A stretch of DNA of 64,000 nt from Echinicola pacifica DSM 19836 (GTDB lineage: Bacteria > Bacteroidota > Bacteroidia > Cytophagales > Cyclobacteriaceae), in assembly GCF_000373245.1 (NCBI RefSeq), contig NZ_KB890741.1:1-64000 (forward strand). The letters are read 5' to 3'. Under the pieces are notes generated by a model. That model was not told the DNA's origin. It did no database searches and saw nothing but the letters and a program-made list of their open reading frames with translations. Position numbers and translations under genes: made by a program. Below, piece by piece: positions 7,967-17,292 of this stretch (positions are counted from its first letter, which is position 1; every line of letters starts with the position of its first letter).

Positions 7967-9407
7967 TAGTTGACGGTCCGTTATTTTGGTTTCCACGCGG
8001 GCCTTTTTTACGGTTATTATTATTTCGTCTCTTATTAGGTTTAGGCTTTGCGCCAGCTCCATTACCAGCATTTGCCGCTGGATTGCCACCGGTTTTTGGT
8101 GCTTGCGGCTGCTTTGGCGCATTAGCGGCATTGGGATTGGGCCTCGCTCCAGCACTTCCCGCAGGCTTATTGGCGTCGTTTCTCCTTCTGTTAGGATTAT
8201 TTCTTCGCTTTTGATTTTTATCCCTATTCCCTGGAGTTCCAGTATTTTGAGGATTTTGAGGTCTGGCCTGAGCTTCGCCTCCATTGTTTTCCAATGGCTT
8301 TGGTCTAGGCTTACGCTTTTTCTTTCTTTTATTCTTGGTGCTGAATTTCTTATCCAGTACTTCGAGGTCTAGGTTTGAGCTTTCTTTTTCGTCCTCCAGA
8401 TCCATCATTTCGTTGGATTCGAGGCTGAAAGGCTTCAGTCCTTGCTCATTCATGGCGATGATTTCCTTCACCCTAACACAGTCGATGGAGTGCCAGTTGT
8501 TTTCATTATTATAGCTAAACCACATCAGCTTACGGAAGATATCTGTCTTCTGCAATTTTGCCTGACCTGCTTCGGTCAGCAATGGTTTTTCGACATTTGG
8601 CACATCCTCCAAGGCATTCATATAGGTGTCTAATTCATAATTTAGACAACATTTCAGTCTTCCGCACTGCCCAGATAGCTTGGTAGGATTGAGGGATAGG
8701 TTTTGATACCTCGCTGCGGAGGTACTCACGCTCTTGAAGTCGTGGATCCAGGTGGAGCAGCAGAGTTCCCTGCCGCAGACCCCAATACCACCAAGGCGTC
8801 CAGCCTCCTGACGAAGACTGATTTGGCGCATTTCTACCCGGATTTTAAATTCCGAGGCCAGCACTTTTATCAATTCCCGAAAATCGACCCGGTCTTCGGC
8901 AGAGTAGAAAAAGGTAGCTTTGGAGTTATCTGCTTGGTATTCCACATCAGATAGCTTCATTTGCAGGCTTACCTCATCGATGATCTGCTTGGTACGATAC
9001 AGGGTAGGTACCTCCCTGTTTTTCGCTTCCTCCCATTTTTCTATATCTTTTGGGGAGGCTACACGGTAAATTTTGGTGATATTATCGTCGTTTTTGATCT
9101 TTCTCTTCTGCATTTGCAGACGGACTAGCTCTCCCTGTAAGGAGACATATCCGATATGATGTCCATTAGGTACATCCACCACCACAGGGTCTCCTGTGTG
9201 TAATTTCAGGTGGTTTACATTTCGGAAATAATCTTTTCGTCCTCCTTTGAATTTTATCTCGACAAAATCAAAATTATCCACTGTTGGGATTCCCATATGA
9301 GAAAGCCAATCAAAGGAATTCATTTTATTACAATCGCTCGTTCCGCAGGTGCCATTATTTTGACACCCTCCACCACTGGTGGTCGAGCAGCTACTACATC
9401 CTGCCAT
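7956..9407 (-). CDS. ricT: PSP1/RicT-like Cys-rich protein with low-complexity tail
   Basis: A 483-residue protein. The N-terminus carries five cysteines within 26 residues (C4, C7, C15, C20, C26 region), typical of Bacteroidota RicT homologues. The PSP1 domain follows, with GGIGVCGRELCCSTWI and GQCGRLKCCLNYE near residues 205-255. In Bacillus, RicT (YaaT) works with RicA and RicF in mRNA processing, and the complex binds Fe-S clusters. The last about 130 residues are an unusual disordered tail rich in Lys, Arg, Asn, Pro and Ala, plausibly RNA-binding. It sits between purD and gldH in the recQ-purD-ricT-gldH operon and overlaps gldH by 11 bases. ATG at 9407 fits well. Confidence 0.85.
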   Translation of the reverse strand: MAGCSSCSTTSGGGCQNNGTCGTSDCNKMNSFDWLSHMGIPTVDNFDFVEIKFKGGRKDYFRNVNHLKLHTGDPVVVDVPNGHHIGYVSLQGELVRLQMQKRKIKNDDNITKIYRVASPKDIEKWEEAKNREVPTLYRTKQIIDEVSLQMKLSDVEYQADNSKATFFYSAEDRVDFRELIKVLASEFKIRVEMRQISLRQEAGRLGGIGVCGRELCCSTWIHDFKSVSTSAARYQNLSLNPTKLSGQCGRLKCCLNYELDTYMNALEDVPNVEKPLLTEAGQAKLQKTDIFRKLMWFSYNNENNWHSIDCVRVKEIIAMNEQGLKPFSLESNEMMDLEDEKESSNLDLEVLDKKFSTKNKRKKKRKPRPKPLENNGGEAQARPQNPQNTGTPGNRDKNQKRRNNPNRRRNDANKPAGSAGARPNPNAANAPKQPQAPKTGGNPAANAGNGAGAKPKPNKRRNNNNRKKGPRGNQNNGPSTNES

Positions 9408-9428
9408 ATCACATTATCTATATTTTAG

Positions 9429-9450
9429 GGAGGCCGGATTTCCGGCTTCC
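9429..9450. other. GC-rich hairpin in the purD-ricT spacer
   Basis: The stem GGAGGCCGG / CCGGCTTCC (9 pairs, one G-T) has a 4-base loop. There is no T-run on the minus strand, so a full terminator is unlikely. It may be an RNA-processing or stability element within the operon. Confidence 0.45.
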
Positions 9451-9469
9451 TCGTATAAGAATTATGACT

Positions 9470-10759
9470 TTATTTGCCATAATTTATGATGTCCTGACCG
9501 ATATCTTTTCGGTAGTACACATCCTTCCAGGTGATCTGTTCCACCCGGGTATAGGCATTGGAAAGTGCTTCCTCTATCGAGTGCCCCTTACCGGTGATGC
9601 CCATTACGCGCCCTCCATTGGTGACCACTTTATCCTCTTTGGAAGTGGTGCCCGCATGGAAAGTGATGCTTTCACTTGTTGATGATTCCAGCCCTTCTAT
9701 CGGGAGGTTTTTCTCATAAGCGCCTGGATATCCTCCCGCCACCATCACTATCGTGGTGGTGTAGAAGTCCTCCAATTCTATTTTATATTGATCCAGGGTG
9801 CCTGTGCCCATTGCATATAGTAAGTCCACAAAATCACTTTTGATTCTTGGAAGTACCGCTTGAGTTTCAGGATCTCCCATTCTCACATTGTACTCGATCA
9901 CATAAGGTTCTCCCTCCATATTCATCAATCCGATGAATACAAATCCCTTATAATCGATATTCTCCTTAGTAAGTCCATTGATGGTGGGGATCACCACCTT
10001 TTCTTCTACCTTCTGGAGGAAATCTCCCTTGGCAAAAGGTACCGGGCTTACCGCTCCCATTCCACCGGTGTTGAGGCCCGTGTCTTGTTCGCCGATGCGC
10101 TTATAGTCTTTGGCCTCCGGCAATATCTTATAGCTTTTGCCATCTGTAGCGACGAATACCGACAGTTCGATCCCTTTCAGGAATTCCTCAACGACTACTT
10201 TGTCTGAGGCTGAGCCAAATTTACTTTCCAGCAACATCTCATTAAAAGACTGCTCGGCATCTTCCAGCGTTTCGCAGATCAATACCCCTTTTCCTGCAGC
10301 CAGGCCATCAGCCTTCAATACCACAGGTAAGCGTTGCTGTCTAATAAAGTCTAATCCCTCCTCAATAGTTTCCTTGGTGAATGTCGCTGATGCCGCAGTA
10401 GGCACATTATTTCTTTGCATGAACTGCTTAGAAAAGTCCTTGCTGCCTTCCAGTGTAGCGCCCAATTGCTGAGGCCCCACCACGGGCAAGTTCTTTGTTT
10501 CTTCCTCTGCTGCGAAGTAATCAGCTACTCCCTTTACCAAAGGCTCCTCAGGCCCCACCACTAGCATATCAATGGAGTGTTTCAGTATAAATTCCTTGAT
10601 CGCTGGAAAGTCGGTGATTCCCAAGTCCACATTGGTGGCTATCGCTGCGGTACCGGCATTTCCCGGGGCCACATATAATTGGTTACATTTAGGACTGTTG
10701 GTGATTTTATGGGCGAAAGCGTGTTCTCTTCCGCCGCTTCCTAATAATAATATATTCAT
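9470..10759 (-). CDS. purD: Phosphoribosylamine-glycine ligase (GAR synthetase)
   Basis: A 429-residue ATP-grasp enzyme that joins 5-phosphoribosylamine and glycine to form GAR, the second step of de novo purine synthesis. The N-terminus MNILLLGSGGREHAFA is diagnostic. It is followed by VGPEEPL, the ATP-grasp segment VLKADGLAAGKGV (about residues 148-160), and EYNVRMGDPETQ in the catalytic part. The length is normal for a single-domain PurD, with no PurM or PurN fusion. It starts 18 bases after recQ and precedes the RicT-like gene, so it is probably in the same transcript. There is no purine riboswitch in front of it, and other pur genes are not in the window. Confidence 0.96.
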   Translation of the reverse strand: MNILLLGSGGREHAFAHKITNSPKCNQLYVAPGNAGTAAIATNVDLGITDFPAIKEFILKHSIDMLVVGPEEPLVKGVADYFAAEEETKNLPVVGPQQLGATLEGSKDFSKQFMQRNNVPTAASATFTKETIEEGLDFIRQQRLPVVLKADGLAAGKGVLICETLEDAEQSFNEMLLESKFGSASDKVVVEEFLKGIELSVFVATDGKSYKILPEAKDYKRIGEQDTGLNTGGMGAVSPVPFAKGDFLQKVEEKVVIPTINGLTKENIDYKGFVFIGLMNMEGEPYVIEYNVRMGDPETQAVLPRIKSDFVDLLYAMGTGTLDQYKIELEDFYTTTIVMVAGGYPGAYEKNLPIEGLESSTSESITFHAGTTSKEDKVVTNGGRVMGITGKGHSIEEALSNAYTRVEQITWKDVYYRKDIGQDIINYGK

Positions 10760-10776
10760 GAATTTAACGCTAAATT

Positions 10777-12954
10777 TTAATTGGCATGATCTGATATAAA
10801 CTTGATTCTATAGACCCGGATCTCTTCCTCACCAAAGTCATCATCTTCAAGTTCGTTTAATGCCTCTCTGATTTTGTCACTGTCTGCAGACATAAAATAG
10901 TCATGAAGGATGTCCTCTCGTTCATCATCCATGATATTTTCTATATAGTAATTTATGTTCAGCTTGGTACCGCTGTATATAATTTGCTCGATTTCATGCA
11001 GCAACTCAGACATATCTATATTGAGGTTGCTGGCGATTTCATCCAAATCGATTTTTCGATCGATCTGCTGAATGATAGAAATCTTTACTTTTGATCGGGT
11101 GCCTGCAGTCTTGACCACAACGTCTGAGGCGGTAATAATTTCGTTCTCCTCTACATAAGTGGTAATTAGCTTAAGGAACGGCGCCCCAAATTTAGTGACT
11201 TTTCCCATTCCCACCCCATTTATTTGGGCGAGTTCTTCACGACTGGTAGGATATACTGTCGCCATCTCCTCCAATGAAGGGTCTTGGAAGATCACATAGG
11301 GAGGCAGCCCTTTTGACTTCGCCACCTTTTTTCGCTCCACTTTCAGCAGGTCAAAGAGCTTCTCGTCATATGCCTTACCCGTATTGCTGAGTACCTCGGC
11401 CTCATCATTTTCGATCATCTCCTCGAAATTATGATCCTTGGTCAGGGTTACCTCGTAGGGAGAATCCATATATTCCTCACTCTTGGGAGATAGCCTGATG
11501 ACACCATAGTTCTCGATGTCCTTGCTTAGTAGTCCCATGATCATGGCTTGGCGAAGGACGGATTTCCAATGCCGTTCATCCTTGTCTTTTCCCATCCCAA
11601 AGATCTTGAGCCCATCATGCTTATAGCTCTCCATATACTCATTTTGCTCCCCTCGGATTACATTGACTATATGCTCCAGGTTGAATCGCTGATGGGTTTC
11701 CTTCACCGCTTCGATAGCGATGAGGATATCATCTTTCCCGGGAAACTCCTCTCTTTTCTTCTTGCAGTTATCGCAGTATCCACAGTCATCTTTTAGACTT
11801 TCGCCAAAATAATGAAGTAGTACCTTGCGACGGCAAACGGAGCTTTCGGCATAAGCGGCCATTTCCTGAAGGAGAACTTTCGCATTCTCCCTTTCATTGA
11901 CTGGCTTATCTTTATTGAACTTCTCGAGTTTTAGAATATCGTCATATTTGTAAAACATCAGACAGTGACCTTCGAGGCCATCTCTTCCTGCCCGTCCAGT
12001 TTCCTGATAGTATCCCTCGAGGGATTTTGGTACATCATAGTGAATCACATAGCGGACATCAGGCTTGTCAATCCCCATCCCAAAGGCAATGGTGGCGACT
12101 ACCACGTCCAGCTCCTCATTGAGGAAGTCATCCTGGTTTTTGATCCGAACCGCTGAGTCCAGGCCTGCATGATAAGGCGCAGCATTGATGCCGTTTACCC
12201 GGAGGAGTTCGGCGATCTCTTCTACTTTCTTCCTGCTGAGGCAGTAAATAATACCAGATTTTCCTTTATGATGTTTTACGTATTTGATGAGCTGCTTCTT
12301 GGTGTCCGTCTTTACCTTTGGCCGAACCTCATAGAATAAATTGGTTCTGTTAAAGGATGACTTGAACAAGTCAGCTTCTTCCATATTCAAATTGCGCTGA
12401 ATATCCTGCTGTACCTTAGGGGTAGCAGTGGCTGTAAGCGCGATTATGGGTAGGTTTTCACCTATCTGACCGATGATCTGTTTGATTTTTCGGTATTCTG
12501 GACGGAAGTCATGCCCCCATTCTGAGATACAGTGCGCCTCATCTATGGCTACAAAACTGAGTTGAGCAGTTTTCAGGAACTCCATATTCTCCTCTTTGGT
12601 AAGAGACTCAGGAGCGACATAGAGTAGTTTGGTGTCCCCACTTAAGACTTCTTTCTTCACCCTATTGGATTCAGACTTGCTCAAAGTGGAGTTTAGAAAG
12701 TGGGCATTGATGCCAAATGCATTCAATTGATCCACTTGATTTTTCATCAAAGCGATCAAGGGGGATATGACAATAGCCGTCCCACCAATGGTGACGGCTG
12801 GCAGTTGATAGCATAGGGATTTTCCTGCCCCTGTGGGCATGATCACAAAGGTGTTATTGCCTTTGAGTATGTTATCAACGATTAATTCCTGGTTTCCTCT
12901 AAACTGACTGAAACCAAAAATCTTTTTGAGGTTTTCTTTTATTTTTATATCCAC
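10777..12954 (-). CDS. recQ: ATP-dependent DNA helicase RecQ
   Basis: A 725-residue RecQ helicase unwinding DNA 3' to 5' in recombination and repair. Walker A MPTGAGKS is at residues 39-46 and the box DEAHCISEWGHDFRPEY at about 138. The Zn-binding domain has Cys at 374, 391, 394 and 397, followed by the winged-helix RQC region. The HRDC domain is at about 517-595 (GLPPYVIF, INGVGMGK). A further C-terminal region resembles the helix-turn-helix extension seen in Bacteroidota RecQ proteins and ends in an acidic stretch (LEDDDFGEEE). The start is GTG at 12954: the frame upstream meets a stop without an ATG, and the next internal ATG would remove the helicase start. It leads the recQ-purD-ricT-gldH set. 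Confidence 0.95.
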   Translation of the reverse strand: MDIKIKENLKKIFGFSQFRGNQELIVDNILKGNNTFVIMPTGAGKSLCYQLPAVTIGGTAIVISPLIALMKNQVDQLNAFGINAHFLNSTLSKSESNRVKKEVLSGDTKLLYVAPESLTKEENMEFLKTAQLSFVAIDEAHCISEWGHDFRPEYRKIKQIIGQIGENLPIIALTATATPKVQQDIQRNLNMEEADLFKSSFNRTNLFYEVRPKVKTDTKKQLIKYVKHHKGKSGIIYCLSRKKVEEIAELLRVNGINAAPYHAGLDSAVRIKNQDDFLNEELDVVVATIAFGMGIDKPDVRYVIHYDVPKSLEGYYQETGRAGRDGLEGHCLMFYKYDDILKLEKFNKDKPVNERENAKVLLQEMAAYAESSVCRRKVLLHYFGESLKDDCGYCDNCKKKREEFPGKDDILIAIEAVKETHQRFNLEHIVNVIRGEQNEYMESYKHDGLKIFGMGKDKDERHWKSVLRQAMIMGLLSKDIENYGVIRLSPKSEEYMDSPYEVTLTKDHNFEEMIENDEAEVLSNTGKAYDEKLFDLLKVERKKVAKSKGLPPYVIFQDPSLEEMATVYPTSREELAQINGVGMGKVTKFGAPFLKLITTYVEENEIITASDVVVKTAGTRSKVKISIIQQIDRKIDLDEIASNLNIDMSELLHEIEQIIYSGTKLNINYYIENIMDDEREDILHDYFMSADSDKIREALNELEDDDFGEEEIRVYRIKFISDHAN

Positions 12955-13017
12955 TCCATTCTGTCTTTTTAATGATATGCCGAACGCTTTTCATTAAATT
13001 TTTAAAGCAAATAATTT

Positions 13018-13025
13018 TACCTTTG
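13018..13025 (+). promoter_or_regulatory. Candidate -7 box for kdsD-manC
   Basis: TACCTTTG matches the TAnnTTTG consensus exactly and lies about 30 bases before the kdsD start, in the divergent recQ/kdsD spacer. A clear -33 element is not seen. Confidence 0.6.
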
Positions 13026-13054
13026 TACAAATTTAATTAATAACCTCGGTAAAA

Positions 13055-14023
13055 TTGAAGATAATAAAAAATATTAGAAATAGCGCCATCAAAGTTCTGC
13101 AAACGGAAGCAGACGCTCTTCAAAATCTTATCCCCAACATCGATAGCGATTTTGAATCCTGTGTGGAAGAGATTCTCAACACCAAAGGAAGGGTGGTGAT
13201 TACCGGGGTTGGCAAAAGCGCCATTGTGGCCACTAAAATCGTCGCAACCCTCAATTCTACCGGAACTCCCGCTTTATTTATGCATGCCGCAGATGCTATT
13301 CATGGAGATTTAGGTATGATTCAAAAAGAAGATTTTGTAATTTGTATTTCTAAAAGTGGAAATACTCCAGAGGTAAAGGTTTTAGTGCCTATGCTCAAAA
13401 GAATGGGGTCCCGTCTAGCAGCTCTGGTAAGTAATACCAGTAGCTTTCTAGCCCAACAGGCAGATTTTGTGCTCAATGCGACCATCGCCGAGGAAGCATG
13501 CCCACTTAATCTGGCTCCCACCACCAGCACCACCGCCCATATGGCGATGGGTGATGCTCTTGCCGTTTGCCTCTTGGAAGCGAGAGGATTTAGTAGTGAT
13601 GATTTTGCAAAATACCATCCAGGTGGTGCCTTGGGCAAACAACTCTACCTGACCGTCGGAGATATCGCCATCAAAGACCAGTTGCCAGTAGTTTCTATGG
13701 ACGCTTCCCTGGCGGAGGTGATTATAGAAATAAGTGGTAAAAGACTTGGGGCTACAGCCGTCTGGAATCAGGAATTCCTCCTGCAGGGTATCGTGACCGA
13801 TGGAGATCTACGGAGAATGCTTGAAAATCATACCGAGTTAAAAGGCCTAACCGCCAAAGATATAATGACAAAAAACCCAAAAACAATACAAAAATCAGAA
13901 TATGCCGTCAGAGCGCTTAATCTGATGAAACAATATAATATCACCCAATTGGTCGTCATGGACCAATCCAAAGTGGCTGGATTTATCCATATTCACGATA
14001 TAATGAAAGAGGGGATTGTCTAA
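13055..14023 (+). CDS. kdsD: Arabinose-5-phosphate isomerase (KpsF/GutQ family)
   Basis: A 322-residue protein with an N-terminal SIS sugar-isomerase domain (VVITGVGKSA, residues about 46-56; ISKSGNTPEVK at about 98-108; HGDLGMI) and two C-terminal CBS domains from about 205. This is the KdsD/KpsF/GutQ architecture. The enzyme converts ribulose-5-P to arabinose-5-P for KDO in lipopolysaccharide. The catalytic-loop segment AEEACPLNLAPTTST is intact. The start is TTG at 13055, because no ATG occurs before the SIS domain and an exact promoter box lies 30 bases upstream. The gene is followed seven bases later by manC, so both would feed cell-surface glycan precursors. Other KDO genes are absent from the window. 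Confidence 0.92.
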   Translation: MKIIKNIRNSAIKVLQTEADALQNLIPNIDSDFESCVEEILNTKGRVVITGVGKSAIVATKIVATLNSTGTPALFMHAADAIHGDLGMIQKEDFVICISKSGNTPEVKVLVPMLKRMGSRLAALVSNTSSFLAQQADFVLNATIAEEACPLNLAPTTSTTAHMAMGDALAVCLLEARGFSSDDFAKYHPGGALGKQLYLTVGDIAIKDQLPVVSMDASLAEVIIEISGKRLGATAVWNQEFLLQGIVTDGDLRRMLENHTELKGLTAKDIMTKNPKTIQKSEYAVRALNLMKQYNITQLVVMDQSKVAGFIHIHDIMKEGIV

Positions 14024-14030
14024 ACTAAAC

Positions 14031-15101
14031 ATGCAAAATAAACCATATATCGTTATTCTTGCGGGAGGAATAGGCTCCAAATTTTGGCCTTATAGCCGGA
14101 ATGAATATCCCAAACAGTTTCTCGATCTCCTGGGGACCGGACGGACATTGCTCCAGATGACCTATGACCGCTACGTGAAAATGACTCGACCAGAGCGGAT
14201 TTATGTAGTCACCAACCAAGCTTATGTGGGACTGGTGAGCGAGCAGCTGCCGGACTTGCTGCCCGAGCAGGTACTAGGAGAGCCCCTTCGGAGAAATACC
14301 GCCACCTGCATCGCTTATGCCAGCTACGTCATTCAGAAAAAAGATGAAAACGCACGGGTTATCGTGAGCCCTTCAGATCACCTGATCATGGATGAAGTGG
14401 CCTTCCATAGAACCATGGCCCTTGCCCTTGCCGAAGCCGAAACCGACGACCACCTTATAAATATCGGCATCAAACCCGTAAGGCCTGATACCGCCTATGG
14501 CTATGTGCAATATATTGATCAGGATAAACCCGTCAAAAAAGTAAAAACCTTTACCGAAAAACCCGATGCCAAACTGGCCAAGGCTTTCCTGGATAGTGGG
14601 GATTTTGCATGGAATAGCGGGACTTTTGTATGGAAAAATAAAGCCATCATCCAGGCTTTCGAAAAGTACCTGCCTGAAATGGCCGAGGTATTTGAAGAAG
14701 GAACCGCCTATTTTTTCTCCCAGGATCAAGAGGAGTTTGTCAAAAGAGCCTATTCCCTAGTCAAAAATATAACCATCGACCTTGGGATCATGGAGAAGTC
14801 CGATAGCGTGTACCTTATTCTTGGCGATTATGGCTGGTCCGACCTGGGCTCCTGGCTGAGTATCCATAAACTCAAAGACAGAGACAATGCCAATAATGTG
14901 GTGGAAGCCAATGCCATGCTATATGATACCACCAATAGTTTCATAAAAGTCTCCCCCCAAAAACTCGTGGTAGTCCATGGATTGGACAATTACCTCGTGA
15001 CAGAATCAGATAATGTGCTGCTGATCTGTAAATTGGACGCGGAGAAAAAATTCAAGGAATTCGTGGCGGATGCCAAAAACAAAGGTGAGGACTTTATATA
15101 G
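14031..15101 (+). CDS. manC: Mannose-1-phosphate guanylyltransferase
   Basis: A 356-residue nucleotidyltransferase making GDP-mannose from mannose-1-P and GTP for surface polysaccharides. The N-terminal signature is GGIGSKFWPYSR, with KQF after it (family form GGxGTRLWPLSR...KQF, here with conservative changes). Further conserved segments are VSPSDHLI, FTEKPD, WNSGTFVW and YGWSDLGSW. There is no C-terminal phosphomannose isomerase domain, so it is a monofunctional form. ATG at 14031 is preferred over a TTG at 14016 that overlaps the kdsD stop. It forms an operon with kdsD and ends in a strong terminator. Confidence 0.93.
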   Translation: MQNKPYIVILAGGIGSKFWPYSRNEYPKQFLDLLGTGRTLLQMTYDRYVKMTRPERIYVVTNQAYVGLVSEQLPDLLPEQVLGEPLRRNTATCIAYASYVIQKKDENARVIVSPSDHLIMDEVAFHRTMALALAEAETDDHLINIGIKPVRPDTAYGYVQYIDQDKPVKKVKTFTEKPDAKLAKAFLDSGDFAWNSGTFVWKNKAIIQAFEKYLPEMAEVFEEGTAYFFSQDQEEFVKRAYSLVKNITIDLGIMEKSDSVYLILGDYGWSDLGSWLSIHKLKDRDNANNVVEANAMLYDTTNSFIKVSPQKLVVVHGLDNYLVTESDNVLLICKLDAEKKFKEFVADAKNKGEDFI

Positions 15102-15120
15102 CCCTCACCTTTGTTTCTTT
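15077..15120. terminator. Rho-independent terminator after manC
   Basis: The stem AAACAAAGGTGAGG / CCTCACCTTTGTTT (14 perfect pairs) has a 12-base loop holding the manC stop, and TTT follows. The A-rich left arm could also terminate the minus-strand OsmC gene. Confidence 0.85.
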
Positions 15121-15133
15121 GCCCTGACCTAGA

Positions 15134-15631
15134 TTAGGAATTAGTGAAGGATTGCTTCTTATTCGCGATCCTGATCACAGGTTTTTGCTTAATAGGGAAA
15201 TTACAGCTGTTGGCAATGAAACAGTGCTCATGGGCTCCTTTATGGATCTCCATTGCCTTATGCTTCATGTCTTCGGATTCTACCGTCACCACGGGGTATA
15301 ATACCACCTCGGAAAACTGCCCCGATCCGTTTTTATTTTCTGTCATGATCCCTTCTGCATGGTCCTCATAATGAACCACGCTCACTCCCGCTTCCGCACA
15401 CAGATGCAAATACCATAACATATGGCAGGATGCTATGCTGGAAAGGAATAGCTCTTCCGGATTGTGGCGGCTAGCATCACCCCTGAATTGAGGGTCTGAA
15501 CTGCCCATTAGCTTCGCTTTTCCTTCTGTTTTTACTTCAAAATTCCTTTGATAGGCCATATAGCCACGAGTGCCCATGCCGGTATTCCCGGTCCACTCGA
15601 TCAAGGTTTGGTAGTGATGAAATCTAGACAT
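15134..15631 (-). CDS. OsmC family peroxide-detoxifying protein
   Basis: A 165-residue OsmC/Ohr superfamily protein. These proteins reduce organic or inorganic hydroperoxides through a Cys pair. The first Cys lies in SSIASCHMLWYLHLC (C69) and the second in HEHCFIANSCNFPI (C137). The N-terminal region has the strand pattern and the RGDASRHNPEELF segment of the OsmC group. Additional cysteines at 78 and 143 are typical of the YhfA/OsmC-like branch. The protein is cytosolic, with no signal peptide. It is a single-gene unit converging with manC, and no OhrR-type regulator is nearby. The exact peroxide substrate cannot be inferred. Confidence 0.88.
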   Translation of the reverse strand: MSRFHHYQTLIEWTGNTGMGTRGYMAYQRNFEVKTEGKAKLMGSSDPQFRGDASRHNPEELFLSSIASCHMLWYLHLCAEAGVSVVHYEDHAEGIMTENKNGSGQFSEVVLYPVVTVESEDMKHKAMEIHKGAHEHCFIANSCNFPIKQKPVIRIANKKQSFTNS

Positions 15632-16118
15632 ACGTTTAAGTTAGGGAAAATTGATTGATCCTAAAATTAAAATTTAGTAAAAGTATATGGCTTAAACAAA
15701 AATGTAAGGGACTGACTGCTTAGGGCTTTATTTCAATTTTTGGTTCCTCTAGCCCTTTCTGTTCTTTTGAAAAGAATTCCCTGGAGGTCCCCTTTTTACT
15801 AATACCCTGCCTATCTGTCTAGTAATTAATGAATTGGTTAGGGTGGGTCCTGTGCCTTATCTATGTATTCTTAGCCGAGCTCCCTAGCGGAGTGGAAGTG
15901 TAAAAAAATGCAATTTTATTTTTCTTTAATACAAAAAAAATATCAAATGGCTAGATCCTAAAATTCTTTTATTGCTGCGCTACAGTCACCTTAATAATAA
16001 GGGTTCTGTCTATATCTCCTCCTACAGTCAATCGACTGGTGCGATAGCTGATGATAAATAGAAACGAGGGTAGCTATAAGTTAGGATAAAAGTGTTTTTA
16101 AAATCTAGCCACCTTTAC
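15632..16118. other. 487-base non-coding gap
   Basis: No frame of useful length and no RNA gene that I can recognise. A 12-base direct repeat, GATCCTAAAATT, occurs at 15657-15668 and 15954-15965. The rest is AT-rich and full of stops in all frames, possibly decayed sequence. Confidence 0.5.
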
Positions 16119-17204
16119 TTATAGGTTGTCGAAATTAAAATCGACACCAAATTTTTCTCCTAGCGAGGCGAGATCTTTTTGGACAGGCTCCAATAAGGGG
16201 ATGCCATTCGCCATTCTTTCGGTTTCCAGGGCTCTTTCGGGATCGCCTGGGATAAGCACCTTATCATTTCCGGGAGTGGTCTCTGCGCTTCTGAACCTAC
16301 GGATCCAGTTGTCCATATGACTTTTAAATTCGTCTGCCGGTCTAAAAGCGTCCACTCTCATCGCGCCAAAGAAGTGGCCTATTCCTTCCCCAACAGGGTT
16401 AGGGTCGGGCTCCAGGAAGGCGACAAATGGAGGTACCCAAGGTCCGTAATTGGCTCCAGAGAGCACAGCAGAAAAGATATCGACGATAGATCCCAGTGCG
16501 TAGCCTTTGTGAGAGCCATGCTCTCGGTCTCCACCCAAGGGGAGGAGGGCACCGCCTTCTTTTACCCCATAAGCATTGGTGGTGGGCTTGCCTTCTTTAT
16601 CCTGGATCCAGCCTTCTGGCGCATCCTGATTTTTTCTTTGTAAAATCTCTAGTTTTCCGTTGGCAGCAGTGGTGGTGGCCATATCTGCTACGAATGGCGG
16701 CTCTTCTCCCGCAGGGATAGCCACAGCGATCGGGTTAGTACCCAGTAGTCTCTCCTTAGAGAAAGTAGGGCTCACCAGTGGGCTGGCATTGGTCATGGAC
16801 ATGCCGATCATGTCTTCACTTACGGCTTTCAGGGCATGATGTCCAGCGATTCCGTAGTGATTGGAGTTTTTTACGGATACCCAGCCCGTCCCTGCAATGC
16901 GTGCCTTTTCGATGGCTACCTGCATGGCGATGGGGGCCACGACTAGGCCTAAACCTCCGTCACCGTCGATCACCGCCGTGCTTGGGGTCTCATGGACGGT
17001 TTTTACTTTTGGATTGGTATTGATTCGCCCTGCTTCCCAGAGACGTACATAGCCAGAGAGCCTGGCCACCCCGTGGGAATCGACCCCTCTTAAGTCTGCC
17101 GAAAGCAATACTTCCGTGGCTGATTGGGCGTCTTCCTCAGGACAGCCCATTTTTAGAAAAATATTCTTAGTAAATGCAAATAGTTTATTGAATTCAAATA
17201 CCAT
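16119..17204 (-). CDS. Malate/L-lactate/ureidoglycolate-type dehydrogenase (Ldh_2 family)
   Basis: A 361-residue NAD(P)-dependent 2-hydroxyacid dehydrogenase of the AllD/ComC/YbiC family, which is unrelated to the classical Rossmann LDH. Family motifs seen are DLRGVDSHGVARL (residues 38-49), the catalytic His segment NSNHYGIAGHHA (His at about 116), LLGTNPIAVAIP, ADMATTTAANGKLE and GSHKGYALGSIVDIFSAVLSG. Members oxidise malate, lactate, sulpholactate or ureidoglycolate, and the motifs do not tell these apart. It is transcribed alone, about 90 bases downstream of ppx on the same strand. ATG at 17204 gives the normal family N-terminus. Confidence 0.9.
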   Translation of the reverse strand: MVFEFNKLFAFTKNIFLKMGCPEEDAQSATEVLLSADLRGVDSHGVARLSGYVRLWEAGRINTNPKVKTVHETPSTAVIDGDGGLGLVVAPIAMQVAIEKARIAGTGWVSVKNSNHYGIAGHHALKAVSEDMIGMSMTNASPLVSPTFSKERLLGTNPIAVAIPAGEEPPFVADMATTTAANGKLEILQRKNQDAPEGWIQDKEGKPTTNAYGVKEGGALLPLGGDREHGSHKGYALGSIVDIFSAVLSGANYGPWVPPFVAFLEPDPNPVGEGIGHFFGAMRVDAFRPADEFKSHMDNWIRRFRSAETTPGNDKVLIPGDPERALETERMANGIPLLEPVQKDLASLGEKFGVDFNFDNL

Positions 17205-17292
17205 GATTTCTTTAAAATGTGAACTCCGTATTATTATATCTTATTGATTCAAGGATGATTTGAGGCGATGTTATTTGCCTGTTTTTATTGGC

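Noticed and set aside
7967-8284. Upstream extension of gldH in the same frame
   Set aside because: It overlaps the coding tail of the RicT-like gene. The ATG at 7966 gives a clean signal peptide and lipobox, so the extension is not needed.
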